A DNA stretch of 64,000 nt from Calditrichaceae bacterium (GTDB taxonomy: Bacteria > Calditrichota > Calditrichia > RBG-13-44-9 > J075): assembly GCA_013360445.1 (NCBI GenBank), contig JABWBP010000025.1:1-64000 (forward strand), read 5' to 3'. Below the pieces are notes generated by a model that worked only from the letters and a program-made list of their open reading frames with translations, was not told the origin of the DNA and searched no databases. Positions 53,027 to 61,580 of this stretch are shown here, in pieces; position 1 is the first letter of the stretch, and each line of letters starts with the position of its first letter. A program made the translations under genes and the position numbers.

Positions 53027-53725
53027 TCAGGCGGCATCTGCCAACTGGGCATCCATCTCCGCAGGGAGGTATTCGGGCTCGGCGCCCTTCGCGCTAAACG
53101 TGCTGCTGTTCAGCGGGTTGGCTTTGTCGCACAGCGGCGGGCACAAGGAGGACATTTCGAGGAGCGCGCCGTGAAACATGTCCATCCCGTATTGGTTGAC
53201 ACCTAACATGACCAGGTTACGGATGGAGTCCTCCGATACGCCGAACCAGAAACGGATGCCCGTGCAACCCGGCTGAGAAAGCACCCGCTGCAGCGCGGCT
53301 TTGCCGAAGAAGCCGCCGTGCGGCTGGCCGGGCGCTTTCCGGCTGCGGTAGTTGAAAGTCAGGCGGGCTGCGTCTTCCAGGCTGATCTGGTGGTGCGAAA
53401 CCGCCTGCACAACCAGGCCGCTCCCGGAAAGCGGGGGATTCAGAACAGAAACCTTTACCGGTTCGCCGTCCAGAATATCGTTCCGGTTGGCGCTAACGCC
53501 GACGAGCAGCAGCAACGGGATTCCGCTTTCCGGCATCCCGTAGTAGTAACGAGCGCCCACGGCCCGCGGCTGGGAAATCAGCGGCTGAACCGCCTGCCGC
53601 GCGAAAAAGCCGCCCGGAACGGCGTCCGGGGCCGTTTGCAACTGGTAGCGTTTGATAAAATCAAGGGCTTCGGCGATGGAGACCGTGTGGTTCTCTTCTC
53701 CGGTGAATTTAGGGGATAGCTTCAT
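53027..53725 (-). CDS. Protein built of two copies of an unrecognised domain
   Basis: This 232-residue protein has no signal peptide. Residues 13-98 and 112-197 are copies of one domain: HTVSIAEALDFIKRYQ...PGGFFARQAVQPLISQP...GARYYYGMPESGIPLLLLVGV versus HQISLEDAARLTFNYR...HGGFFGKAALQRVLSQP...GIRFWFGVSEDSIRNLVMLGV. The core motifs GGFF, SQP and YYG/FWFG are shared. The domain is not recognised. The C-terminal tail is acidic. The start has AGGAG-like sequence upstream. It is divergent from the sigma-like gene at 54086 and shares a 360-bp regulatory gap with it. Confidence 0.75.
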   Translation of the reverse strand: MKLSPKFTGEENHTVSIAEALDFIKRYQLQTAPDAVPGGFFARQAVQPLISQPRAVGARYYYGMPESGIPLLLLVGVSANRNDILDGEPVKVSVLNPPLSGSGLVVQAVSHHQISLEDAARLTFNYRSRKAPGQPHGGFFGKAALQRVLSQPGCTGIRFWFGVSEDSIRNLVMLGVNQYGMDMFHGALLEMSSLCPPLCDKANPLNSSTFSAKGAEPEYLPAEMDAQLADAA

Positions 53726-54085
53726 TTTAAAGCTCCTTTCCGAATAGAATGGGATTAAAATAAGCTACACAGCTGTGTAAAGGATTAAGCGCACAGGAGA
53801 CTTCCTTGCCTCTGCCATTAATACCCCAAAATCACACAATATAGTAAAATTTTTTGGCGAATATTTTTTCTCTATTGATAATTATATCCAGAAAGGTTAT
53901 TTTATTTCGTCTCATAGATTATTTACCTTTACATATACCAGACCAAACTACTACCGAGGGGTTTCCAATTGTCAATACCCCTCAGCAGTTTCAATTGCGG
54001 GTAACTGCCAAGTTTTTCCCCTTAGGGCGATGTAGGCGCGAGATACTACCGGCGGAATTTATCATTTACTGAGGAATTTTCAGGT
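53726..54085. other. 360-bp divergent intergenic region with palindrome ACACAGCTGTGT
   Basis: The perfect 12-bp palindrome ACACAGCTGTGT (53767-53778) lies 42 bp upstream of the duplicated-domain gene. A second imperfect hairpin with GAGGGG/CCCCTC arms lies at 53956-53983. The region is AT-rich (about 53830-53950). It probably carries the promoters and operators of both divergent genes. No reading frame here looks real. Confidence 0.45.
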
Positions 54086-55372
54086 ATGAACCGGACGGTG
54101 AATCAACATAAAAACTCTCTGGCCGAAACTCACAAGAGAGTTCTCCTGGAAAGACTACTTCAGGGGAATTATCCCCCCCATTTGCTCATCGCCTTCGCCT
54201 TTCATAAAATCCTCGGCTGGCCGACGGAGCGTATGGTCGCCGAATTCTACCAGAAACCGCTGTCCGTGGTCGAAGGGGAACTGGAAAAGCAATTGATTAA
54301 GGAGGGATTTGAAGATGGTTACGTGCGCAACCTGTTCCAGCCGCTGCGCCTTGGGTTAGAAAAACCGTTGAATCTTATCCGGTCAAAACAGTTTAAAAAT
54401 GAATATAAACCACTTTTAACTGAAATCGCCGGTACTACCAAGCTGAGCGATTATTTCAGAAAAGAGCCGGAAACAGCCATCAGTGAATACTGGGATTCTG
54501 ACACTGATCTGCTCCTCATTGCCGACGCTATACAAAATAAACCGGGCGCTTTTGAGCGGCTTTACCGGACGGTTGAGGAGCAGGCGCTGGGCTTCATTCG
54601 CTTTAAGATGGGCAATGACAAAAGATCAAAAGACCTGGCCCGGGAAACCCCGCGCGAAGTTTGGGAAAAACTACCGGAGTATAACCCTGCTTTTCGTCCT
54701 TTTATTGCCTTTGTAAAAAACCGCGCTTGGTTCTTGATTAATAGGTATTGGAAAAATATCCGTAACCCCCGGGAGGTGTCGCTGGATGAGTTAAAGTTCG
54801 AGTTTCCCGGTCTGGATGATGAAGAAACCCCCGCAAAAATCAGCTCCCGAACGGCGGCGGATGCTTCGGAATCGCAGCCGCTAAGTGATGAGGAGTTGAA
54901 CGAGAAATTGAGGCTATATGGTATTTTGTGGAAGGTAACCTTCCGCTGCCCGGTTCTCCCGCATCTCCTGATTACTTTTAGCTTCAATAAGCTTTTAGGT
55001 GAAAAACCTGCCAGTATCGTGGCCGGCAAATCCAAAAAATTTCTGCAAAAATTAGGCGAATTATTAGAAGAAGAATTGATCCTTAAATCTCAACTGCCGG
55101 AAGACTTTATTCGCGCCAGGATAGCACGGCTTTACCAGAACCTGGGAAAAACCTTTGACGATTTTCAACTCGACCCTCGCGGCCGGGAAAGCCTTCCCAC
55201 CCTGGAAGGCCGGAAAATTGGGAGAACTGTTTTAAAAGAGTATTACCGGCTCGATCCCCCGGAGGGAAATATCCCGATGTGGAGCCAACTGGCGCAAAGA
55301 AAGGTGCAGCAGTGCCTGGTTCAATACCTGCGGTCAACAAAAATCAAAGAAATTAAAAATAATTTACTATAA
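54086..55372 (+). CDS. Sigma-70 region-2-like protein with duplicated flanking domains
   Basis: This 428-residue protein has a middle part (about 145-225) that matches ECF sigma region 2: FERLYRTVEEQALGFIRFKM, then EVWEKLPEYNPAFRPFIAFVKNRAWFLI. It is flanked by two similar helical domains, residues 31-95 (PHLLIAFAFHKILGWP) and 291-356 (PHLLITFSFNKLLGEKP). The C-terminal copy sits where region 4 would be and may be its HTH. A sigma factor with such a duplicated arrangement is unusual. It is first in a co-directional cluster, 42 bp before the anti-sigma-like gene. GAGGAA precedes the start. Confidence 0.75.
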   Translation: MNRTVNQHKNSLAETHKRVLLERLLQGNYPPHLLIAFAFHKILGWPTERMVAEFYQKPLSVVEGELEKQLIKEGFEDGYVRNLFQPLRLGLEKPLNLIRSKQFKNEYKPLLTEIAGTTKLSDYFRKEPETAISEYWDSDTDLLLIADAIQNKPGAFERLYRTVEEQALGFIRFKMGNDKRSKDLARETPREVWEKLPEYNPAFRPFIAFVKNRAWFLINRYWKNIRNPREVSLDELKFEFPGLDDEETPAKISSRTAADASESQPLSDEELNEKLRLYGILWKVTFRCPVLPHLLITFSFNKLLGEKPASIVAGKSKKFLQKLGELLEEELILKSQLPEDFIRARIARLYQNLGKTFDDFQLDPRGRESLPTLEGRKIGRTVLKEYYRLDPPEGNIPMWSQLAQRKVQQCLVQYLRSTKIKEIKNNLL

Positions 55373-55414
55373 AATCCCCCAATGGCAGTAATGTCAGCGG
55401 GAGGTAAAAACATT

Positions 55415-56143
55415 ATGGAAAATTTTGATCGCCATTTGTCGCCGGAAGAAATAATCGATTACATCGAAGGAAAATTACCCGCCGGGAACCTACGGCGGGT
55501 AGAGATTCATTTTGCCCGCTGCAGCGAATGCGTATCCATCGCCCGGGAAATGCAATTATTGCAACAGGCCTGGCAAACCTGGAGCGCGGAGGAGCACGGA
55601 AAGATATACTTACAAGCGCGGATGAACGCGGCATTAATCGCCGCGGCAGAGAAGGAAGAGAACCCGGAATGGAAAGAGCGGCTGTTGCAATGGCGGGCTT
55701 CCTGGTCCGGTAAAGCTCGCGTGCTGGTCAATATTGTAAAGAGGGCGCCCGGATCTACCTCAAAATTGATTTCGGAAGGGTTGGAATCGTTAATGGCCGG
55801 CGGTGAAGAGTGGGAATTCGAATTACTGCCCATATCCCTGGCCAGCCGGGGAGAAGAAGACGCCGGCCCGGAAACCCAGGTAGTAAAAATCAAAGCTGCG
55901 GAGGTTGATTTGTCTCCCCAATCGAGAAAAGCGCAAATCCAGTTGGAATGGGAAGGAGACGTGATCGTGCGGGTTAAAAATTTTTCGCCAACCGAAAAGC
56001 CGCCGCTAATTGTGCTGTTCAGTAAAGAGAATGAAATGCGATCCTGGGTAAAAGAATTGACCAAGGAAAAGGATTCTGCCGATTTTTCAGCGCATTTTGC
56101 CCGGGTTCCTCCCGGCAATTACCTGGCGTTGTTTGAACCCTGA
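55415..56143 (+). CDS. Soluble ZAS-type zinc anti-sigma-like protein
   Basis: This 242-residue protein starts at ATG 55415, behind GGGAGG; an in-frame ATG at 55382 lacks a site. The N-terminus matches zf-HC2 anti-sigma proteins: HLSPEEIIDYIEGKLP and the zinc motif H32-x3-C36-x2-C39 (HFARCSEC). There is no transmembrane segment, unlike most anti-sigma factors, so it is cytoplasmic. The C-terminal half (about 150-242) is beta-rich and ends RVPPGNYLALFEP. It probably binds the sigma-like protein encoded just upstream, and it could be a substrate of the CHAT protease. Confidence 0.78.
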   Translation: MENFDRHLSPEEIIDYIEGKLPAGNLRRVEIHFARCSECVSIAREMQLLQQAWQTWSAEEHGKIYLQARMNAALIAAAEKEENPEWKERLLQWRASWSGKARVLVNIVKRAPGSTSKLISEGLESLMAGGEEWEFELLPISLASRGEEDAGPETQVVKIKAAEVDLSPQSRKAQIQLEWEGDVIVRVKNFSPTEKPPLIVLFSKENEMRSWVKELTKEKDSADFSAHFARVPPGNYLALFEP

Positions 56144-56220
56144 AAGCCCCTTTCCGGCGCAGAAACACAGGGGACAGCCGCAAATAAACAAAATTACAAC
56201 CCAAGTGAAAGGATAAGACT

Positions 56221-56634
56221 ATGGCTGATGAACTGATCACACCGGAAAATCTATCAGTTGATTTGTTGAAGGCGATCTTTGACGCCGCGTACATGAATTT
56301 CTCTGTAGAAGAGGGTAAAGAATTAAAAGTGAAAGATAGCTGCACGGTTTGGGTAAGCCCTGATCTGGAACGCAAGAACAGAATCCGGCTGTATGCCATA
56401 TTTGCTTTCAAGGAAAGCTCCAGCCAGAGCGACCGTCTTGAGTGCGTCAATCGGATCAATAATGAATATATCATGATCCGCGCCAGCGTAACGGACAAAG
56501 GTTTACTCTTCTTCGAATATGACCTCATGCTCGATGGGGGTCTTACAAAAAAGGCGCTGGTTTCTGCAATCAAGCGCTTTGCTTCGATCCCCCATGGCGC
56601 TGTTGAAGAACATGGCGCCAGCATTGTCGAATAG
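56221..56634 (+). CDS. YbjN-like protein
   Basis: This 137-residue protein has the YbjN/type III chaperone-like alpha-beta pattern, with CVNRINNEYIMIRASVTDKG and LLFFEYDLMLDGGLTKKALVSAI. There is no signal or membrane segment. YbjN-like proteins are small regulatory or chaperone modules in conflict-type clusters. It lies between the anti-sigma-like and CHAT genes, with AAAGGA upstream of the start. Role inferred from neighbours only. Confidence 0.6.
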   Translation: MADELITPENLSVDLLKAIFDAAYMNFSVEEGKELKVKDSCTVWVSPDLERKNRIRLYAIFAFKESSSQSDRLECVNRINNEYIMIRASVTDKGLLFFEYDLMLDGGLTKKALVSAIKRFASIPHGAVEEHGASIVE

Positions 56635-56815
56635 AGATAGTTCGGCACCTGACATCTAACATAGTTGCAGCCCGATCAGGGTCTGCGACCATCACGGCAA
56701 CCGAAGCCGCGGGCTACCGGGTTAAAAAAGTGAGTAACCGCCTCGAATGGGGTTTGTTTCTCAAAGATGGGAGTGGGAAAGCGGCCGGGTTGAACGTAAC
56801 GCGCGAAAGGATGGC

Positions 56816-59428
56816 ATGAAATCTCATACGATTTTGAGCATCAATAAAGTTGGGCGGGATAAGTTCCATTATACTATCCGGTCCCAGGAGCCCGGCTTGC
56901 AGGCTACCTCGCCGGTGGAGCGGGTGTGGGAAGCCCGGGTGCATCTTCCGGCAATTCGCTCGCTGTGCGTCAAAATTCGCAATGCAGTCGAAAGACCGCT
57001 GAAAGTTCTAACCGATTACAGAAATTGTTGCCAGGAGATTACCAACTTCGGGCAGGGGCTCTACGACGCCCTGTTTCCCAAAAACCAGCCCGGTATAAAT
57101 GATTTGCGAAATACCCTGCGGCGCATCGAAACACCCCTCTTGATTTCCACGGATATGCCGGATATTCACTGGGAGCTGCTCTACGACGCGGAAGAGAAAG
57201 CTTCCTGGGGGATGAAGTATCAAATGGGAAGACGGCTGAGGATGCGCAGCGTGGCAGGCGCCCGGCCGCCTTCCCCTCACGATCCCAAATGTCTATTGAT
57301 CGCCGTTCCCGACCCCGGCCGCGGGGAACGCAAAATATCGGAAACCGTGCAGGAAACCCAAAATTTGCGCGACTGGCTTATCGCAAAAGACGTGGATTGC
57401 AAGGATTTTCTCCATGGGGAGCAAGCCTCTTTTGAGGCGGTGCTGGAGCGTTTAGTCCAATCCGAATATGACGTCATCCATTTTGCCGGCCACATTATCA
57501 AAGATACCAAATCGAACGAGTACGCCCTGCGGCTTCATGGCAATGACCTGTTACCTGCCAAATTGATTGCGGATATGGTGAGAGGGAACCCGCTGGTCTT
57601 TCTGAATGGCTGCTGGGGCGGCAAGGCAAAAGGGATTGCTAACTCTTCTACCAGTGTGGCCGGTCTTACCGACGCCTTTCTTTCGGCCGGCGCCCACGTC
57701 GTGGTCAGTTCCTTATTCCAGATACCGGACCCGGGTTCCCGGGCCTTCGCCGAAAAATTTTATGAAAGCGTTCTGAACAACACGCCGGCCGGCGAGGCCA
57801 TGCGCAACGCCAGGCGCTGTCTTCAGCCGATAGACGACAAAGACGAGAAGGAGAAGTTGGGCTACGCCGCCGCCTGGGCCAGCTTTATTATGTACGGCGA
57901 CCCCTGCTGGCGCCTGGAAAGGTCGGAGATGGATGTGTGCCAGAGGCTCCTCAAACCACTGGAGCTATGCCGGGAAAATTTCGACATCTCTTCCCTGCGT
58001 ATAATCGAAAGCGCCATAGGGTATGGCGCTCCCGGCGGAATTATCGGCACGCCGCACTTATTCGCCGCCCTGATCGACGGCGAGGATGAGTACCTGCGCA
58101 CACAGATACGCCGCCAAAAAATAGCGGCTGAAAAGTTGCGAGATGATTTGAAAAAGATCTTTGCGGCCAAAAGCAGCGCCAAATCCTTTCCTGCTGAGGT
58201 CACGTTCTCGAAAAATATGCAACATATTTTACGGGGCGCCTGGAGCAGAGCGCAGAGAGCGAAGCAGAAAATTTCCGAGCGCGACTTGTTAAAGGCGTTT
58301 ATCGACTATGGCGGCGGCAATACCGGCAAGTTATTGAAGGAATTCGGGGTCAATATTGCTACACTATTCCCGGACGCCGATGAAGATGCCTTCGCAAATT
58401 TCTGGCCGGGACAGAACGCCGGAGACATAACCATAATCGATTCAGAGCCGGAAGACGTAGCTGTTGACAACGATATAGATCGCACCGGTGTACTCGAGTC
58501 TCCAGCGGAAGATGCCGCAGGCCCCGGAGCGGAAGTTAGCGCGGCACAAATTGGCCCGCTTGCAGCTACTGATTGCGAAACGGAGGCCTGGAAGATGCTC
58601 TTGAAAGGCGCGTATATAGCCAGGCAGGGAGGCCAGGCGCATATCAGCACCGTTCATTTTACCAAAGGAATGCTGCTACATCCGCAATCCTTACTAAGCC
58701 GGGCCTTCCTGGCCTATGGTCTGCCGCAGGGTTTATTAGGTCCCCTGCTTCCGCCGGAAGAAGAAAAATACGCCGTTATTGCTTTTGATGACGGGGCTAA
58801 AATCGATTGTTCGGAGAGCGTCTTTACCATTCTGCATTATGCAAAAGAATTTGCCGAACAGCGCAGCGATTCACTGGTGCAGGATCGCGACCTGCTGGCA
58901 GGGTTTTGCTACCAGGGAGGAGGCAATACCGGCGCCGCCCTGCGGCGCATGGGCGTCGTTCTGCAATTCATATTGAGCCGGGTTTTTCATAATGACGGGC
59001 GTTTGAACCTCTCGATATTCAGCCCGGTTTTGCAAAAAGTTATTGCAGAAGGGTTGGTTTGCGCCGAGAAGCTGCGCTTTAGCCTGGTGGGACGGGGGCA
59101 CTTTTTATTCGCCTGGCTGAATTCGGCAAAGAGCCGCCTGGCCGGGGAAGTGCGCAAGCAGGGCAAAGACCCGGAACAGTTGGCGGAAACGCTTTTCCTC
59201 CGGCTGCCCAGCGGCGATCAACCGGTCGAATTAAAGTCGGGCGTACGCTTCTTCTCCCCCGGCCTGGTCAGAATTTTTTTAGCGGCAGAACAGGAGATGG
59301 CCTCAAAGGATGAAAACAAGATTAGCGAGGAGATATTACTGCCCCTGTTCATTGCCGACGGCGGCGGAGAAGGGGGAAAGGTTTTGGTGGAGCAGGGGGT
59401 AAAATTTAGCAGAATGTTGCACGGATAG
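56816..59428 (+). CDS. CHAT caspase-like protease fused to three Clp-N-like repeats
   Basis: This 870-residue protein starts at ATG 56816, behind AAAGGA; a longer frame from 56747 lacks support. Residues about 100-370 form a CHAT (caspase-HetF-like) peptidase with the catalytic His in VIHFAGH (H226) and Cys in VFLNGCWGG (C266). About 396-520, 590-725 and 735-868 are three Clp-N-like helical repeats, each ending in a shared RDLL...GGGNTG-type signature (for example GGGNTGKLLKEFGV, GGGNTGAALRRMGV, GGGEGGKVLVEQGV). No AAA+ ATPase domain follows. Probably a soluble, substrate-gated protease. It is central in the cluster with sigma, anti-sigma and ZorAB-like genes. Confidence 0.85.
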   Translation: MKSHTILSINKVGRDKFHYTIRSQEPGLQATSPVERVWEARVHLPAIRSLCVKIRNAVERPLKVLTDYRNCCQEITNFGQGLYDALFPKNQPGINDLRNTLRRIETPLLISTDMPDIHWELLYDAEEKASWGMKYQMGRRLRMRSVAGARPPSPHDPKCLLIAVPDPGRGERKISETVQETQNLRDWLIAKDVDCKDFLHGEQASFEAVLERLVQSEYDVIHFAGHIIKDTKSNEYALRLHGNDLLPAKLIADMVRGNPLVFLNGCWGGKAKGIANSSTSVAGLTDAFLSAGAHVVVSSLFQIPDPGSRAFAEKFYESVLNNTPAGEAMRNARRCLQPIDDKDEKEKLGYAAAWASFIMYGDPCWRLERSEMDVCQRLLKPLELCRENFDISSLRIIESAIGYGAPGGIIGTPHLFAALIDGEDEYLRTQIRRQKIAAEKLRDDLKKIFAAKSSAKSFPAEVTFSKNMQHILRGAWSRAQRAKQKISERDLLKAFIDYGGGNTGKLLKEFGVNIATLFPDADEDAFANFWPGQNAGDITIIDSEPEDVAVDNDIDRTGVLESPAEDAAGPGAEVSAAQIGPLAATDCETEAWKMLLKGAYIARQGGQAHISTVHFTKGMLLHPQSLLSRAFLAYGLPQGLLGPLLPPEEEKYAVIAFDDGAKIDCSESVFTILHYAKEFAEQRSDSLVQDRDLLAGFCYQGGGNTGAALRRMGVVLQFILSRVFHNDGRLNLSIFSPVLQKVIAEGLVCAEKLRFSLVGRGHFLFAWLNSAKSRLAGEVRKQGKDPEQLAETLFLRLPSGDQPVELKSGVRFFSPGLVRIFLAAEQEMASKDENKISEEILLPLFIADGGGEGGKVLVEQGVKFSRMLHG

Positions 59429-59477
59429 AGAAGTGTAAACCACAATTTCTGGTAATGATAAATAAGGAGGAAGAGGA

Positions 59478-60116
59478 ATGGAACCCCGGGAAAAAGTACC
59501 CGAATCGGTCATTTGCCCTGCCTGCCATACTGAAGTGGATCTCGATGAGGAGGAAAGAAGAGCAGGGAAGTTTGTTTGTCCCCGCTGCGAAAAGCCGGCG
59601 GACATAACGAAGGACTATTTTCAGAACGCTACGGAAGAGTACCAAAAGAGTATCACTGCAATGGAATCGGGGCTTCTCCCGGCAGGGGAAGCCACAGTGA
59701 TCCCCGAAAGCATAGGGGGATGGCTTATCCTTCCGGCGATTGGCTTGATATTAGGGAGCATTCTTTCCGTGATCGGGATTTTTATGAGTTTAGGGATAGC
59801 GCCAGACCTCCCCAGCCGTTACCAGGGAGTCTTCGCGCTCAACCTGTTAGTAGAAACCGGGCTTACCGCGTTTCTCATTTACGCAGCCGTCCGCTTCTTT
59901 GGAAAGCACCGGAATGCCCCGGCAACAATGATCGCGCTTATGTTGACCGGCATTGTTGCCAATGGCCTGCTGATCGCCATCAACCTCGGGGCGAACGCGG
60001 AACCCTTTGCTGTTGAGTACGGAAAGGCATTGGCAAAAGGAATTATTGGCGCGGCAATCTGGATTCCCTATTTCCTTGTTTCTACACGCGTCAAAAGAAC
60101 CTTTGTGATACCGTAA
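59478..60116 (+). CDS. Zinc-ribbon DUF2569-like membrane protein
   Basis: This 212-residue protein has an N-terminal zinc ribbon (VICPACHTEVDLDEEERRAG, CPRC) nearly matching that at 47678-48568. It then has four membrane segments starting with IGGWLILPAIGL, the DUF2569 signature. The start has AAGGAGGAA upstream. It may anchor the CHAT protein or channel complex to the membrane; function unknown. It is 49 bp downstream of the CHAT gene. Confidence 0.7.
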   Translation: MEPREKVPESVICPACHTEVDLDEEERRAGKFVCPRCEKPADITKDYFQNATEEYQKSITAMESGLLPAGEATVIPESIGGWLILPAIGLILGSILSVIGIFMSLGIAPDLPSRYQGVFALNLLVETGLTAFLIYAAVRFFGKHRNAPATMIALMLTGIVANGLLIAINLGANAEPFAVEYGKALAKGIIGAAIWIPYFLVSTRVKRTFVIP

Positions 60117-60196
60117 TAAGGCGACTGATGGCTTTTAGTTTAGAGATTTTAACTGACGTTATGCAGACCCAAAACATTAGCTCAATAGAGTAGCGG

Positions 60197-61558
60197 ATGA
60201 AAACACCACTGCAAGACTTAGCTGTCGCCGTAAACGGCCGCCGGCCAGATAATGGCAATGCCGCGCCCTGGCTAAACCTGGAAAAAAGCACCGTGGAGGT
60301 TTTTCTGGGCGATCGTGACAGCATTGAAAAAATGAAGGGCGCTAAAAAATCAGCAGAATTGGCCCCGTTCTACCGGGGAGCGGTATTGAGGCTGAATTTT
60401 AAGTTAGTTTTCGATGAACCCTTGCCGGAAGGGTGTTCGGCGGCGATTTTTTCGTCTCACAGCACGGATCAACCTTTTAAATTGACTGAGCCGGAATCCT
60501 GGTGGAAACGGATGTGGCAATTCATTGCCCCGCGCATCGACAGCCGCTTCAACGCTTTATCCGGGGTAATTTCCGCTTTTGCGCCGGCCTTGCGGCGTAG
60601 AATCCAGCTTGAAAAAGCCCTGAGTATGAAAGGCGGCGCGGATCTGAAAGATTTGCCCCTTATCGGATCAACGGGAGAACGGAAAATATCCCTGGAAACC
60701 CAATCACTGGATTTATCGCTGCAAACCGATAGCGATTTTCCGGAGAGCGGCGTCGGCGAGAGAGTATTCCGGAAAGCGACCAGCTACGTCCTGACGGAGA
60801 ATTCCCTGCAGAGTCTGCGGGCAAGCAAGGTTCCCAAAGAAATTTTAGAGATGCTGGAATACCTGCTCGACCAGGTGTACCGGGGAGAGGAAAATTTCCT
60901 GAGAGTCATCAGAACGGTTCTGAAGAGCGGGTCAACTACAGATGCTGATATTGAAAACTGGATGAATCAGTACCAGGACAGAATTTTACGCTGCGCCGAG
61001 AAGAGTTATGACAAAGCTCTTTATGAAAAGTTTTTTATCGAAAAAGATAAATCCCTATACCACCTGGCGATGAATCTCAATAGCAGCGCTTTTAACCCGG
61101 CCTTTCCCGAAAATGAAGCGATCTGGATTTCGCTTAAATCCCCCCGCGGAGAATGTACAGCCCTGGGACTGCGGCTGCCGCCGGAATGCCTGGAAAACAT
61201 GGTATATTTAATCACGCAGCCTTCCGTATTAGAGATAGCGCCCGATGACCTTGCCGAAACCGATACCCTTGAACAAACCATTGAGTTTTTCCGCAGCGAT
61301 AGATCGGCACTGAGGATTGCTCCCGATCCCCGGCGGCGGATGCCCTCTTTTCTAACTATCGCCGCAATACACGATGGCGCCGTCTCCCTGAAATGTGACT
61401 TAAAAGCCATTCGAAATTCACCGGATTACAGCGACGTAGGGCCCCTGGTTGTGTTAAGCTTTATCGACCAACTCAGTAACAAGCGATTGAACGCTTTATT
61501 CCCCCTGCTGCTGCGAAGCAGCCGGCAAAAGCCGGAAAGAAGGGATCTAAAAAGGTGA
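60197..61558 (+). CDS. Unrecognised 453-residue protein
   Basis: No family is recognised. It has no signal peptide or membrane segment. Predicted mixed alpha/beta; the N-terminal part (about 1-110) is beta-rich (STVEVFLGDRDSIEKMKG, GAVLRLNFKLVFDEPLPEGC), the middle (about 195-300) helical (LQSLRASKVPKEILEMLEYL), and the C-terminal third beta-rich again (EAIWISLKSPRGECTALGLR). It lies between the DUF2569-like and ZorA-like genes, ending 22 bp before the latter, so it is likely part of the system. It does not resemble known ZorC or ZorD proteins. Confidence 0.6.
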   Translation: MKTPLQDLAVAVNGRRPDNGNAAPWLNLEKSTVEVFLGDRDSIEKMKGAKKSAELAPFYRGAVLRLNFKLVFDEPLPEGCSAAIFSSHSTDQPFKLTEPESWWKRMWQFIAPRIDSRFNALSGVISAFAPALRRRIQLEKALSMKGGADLKDLPLIGSTGERKISLETQSLDLSLQTDSDFPESGVGERVFRKATSYVLTENSLQSLRASKVPKEILEMLEYLLDQVYRGEENFLRVIRTVLKSGSTTDADIENWMNQYQDRILRCAEKSYDKALYEKFFIEKDKSLYHLAMNLNSSAFNPAFPENEAIWISLKSPRGECTALGLRLPPECLENMVYLITQPSVLEIAPDDLAETDTLEQTIEFFRSDRSALRIAPDPRRRMPSFLTIAAIHDGAVSLKCDLKAIRNSPDYSDVGPLVVLSFIDQLSNKRLNALFPLLLRSSRQKPERRDLKR

Positions 61559-61580
61559 TTTAACCAAAGGAGGATATGGT

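Noticed and set aside
53854-54072. 72-codon plus-strand reading frame in the divergent gap
   Set aside because: AT-rich, no ribosome-binding site and no similarity pattern; probably regulatory DNA.
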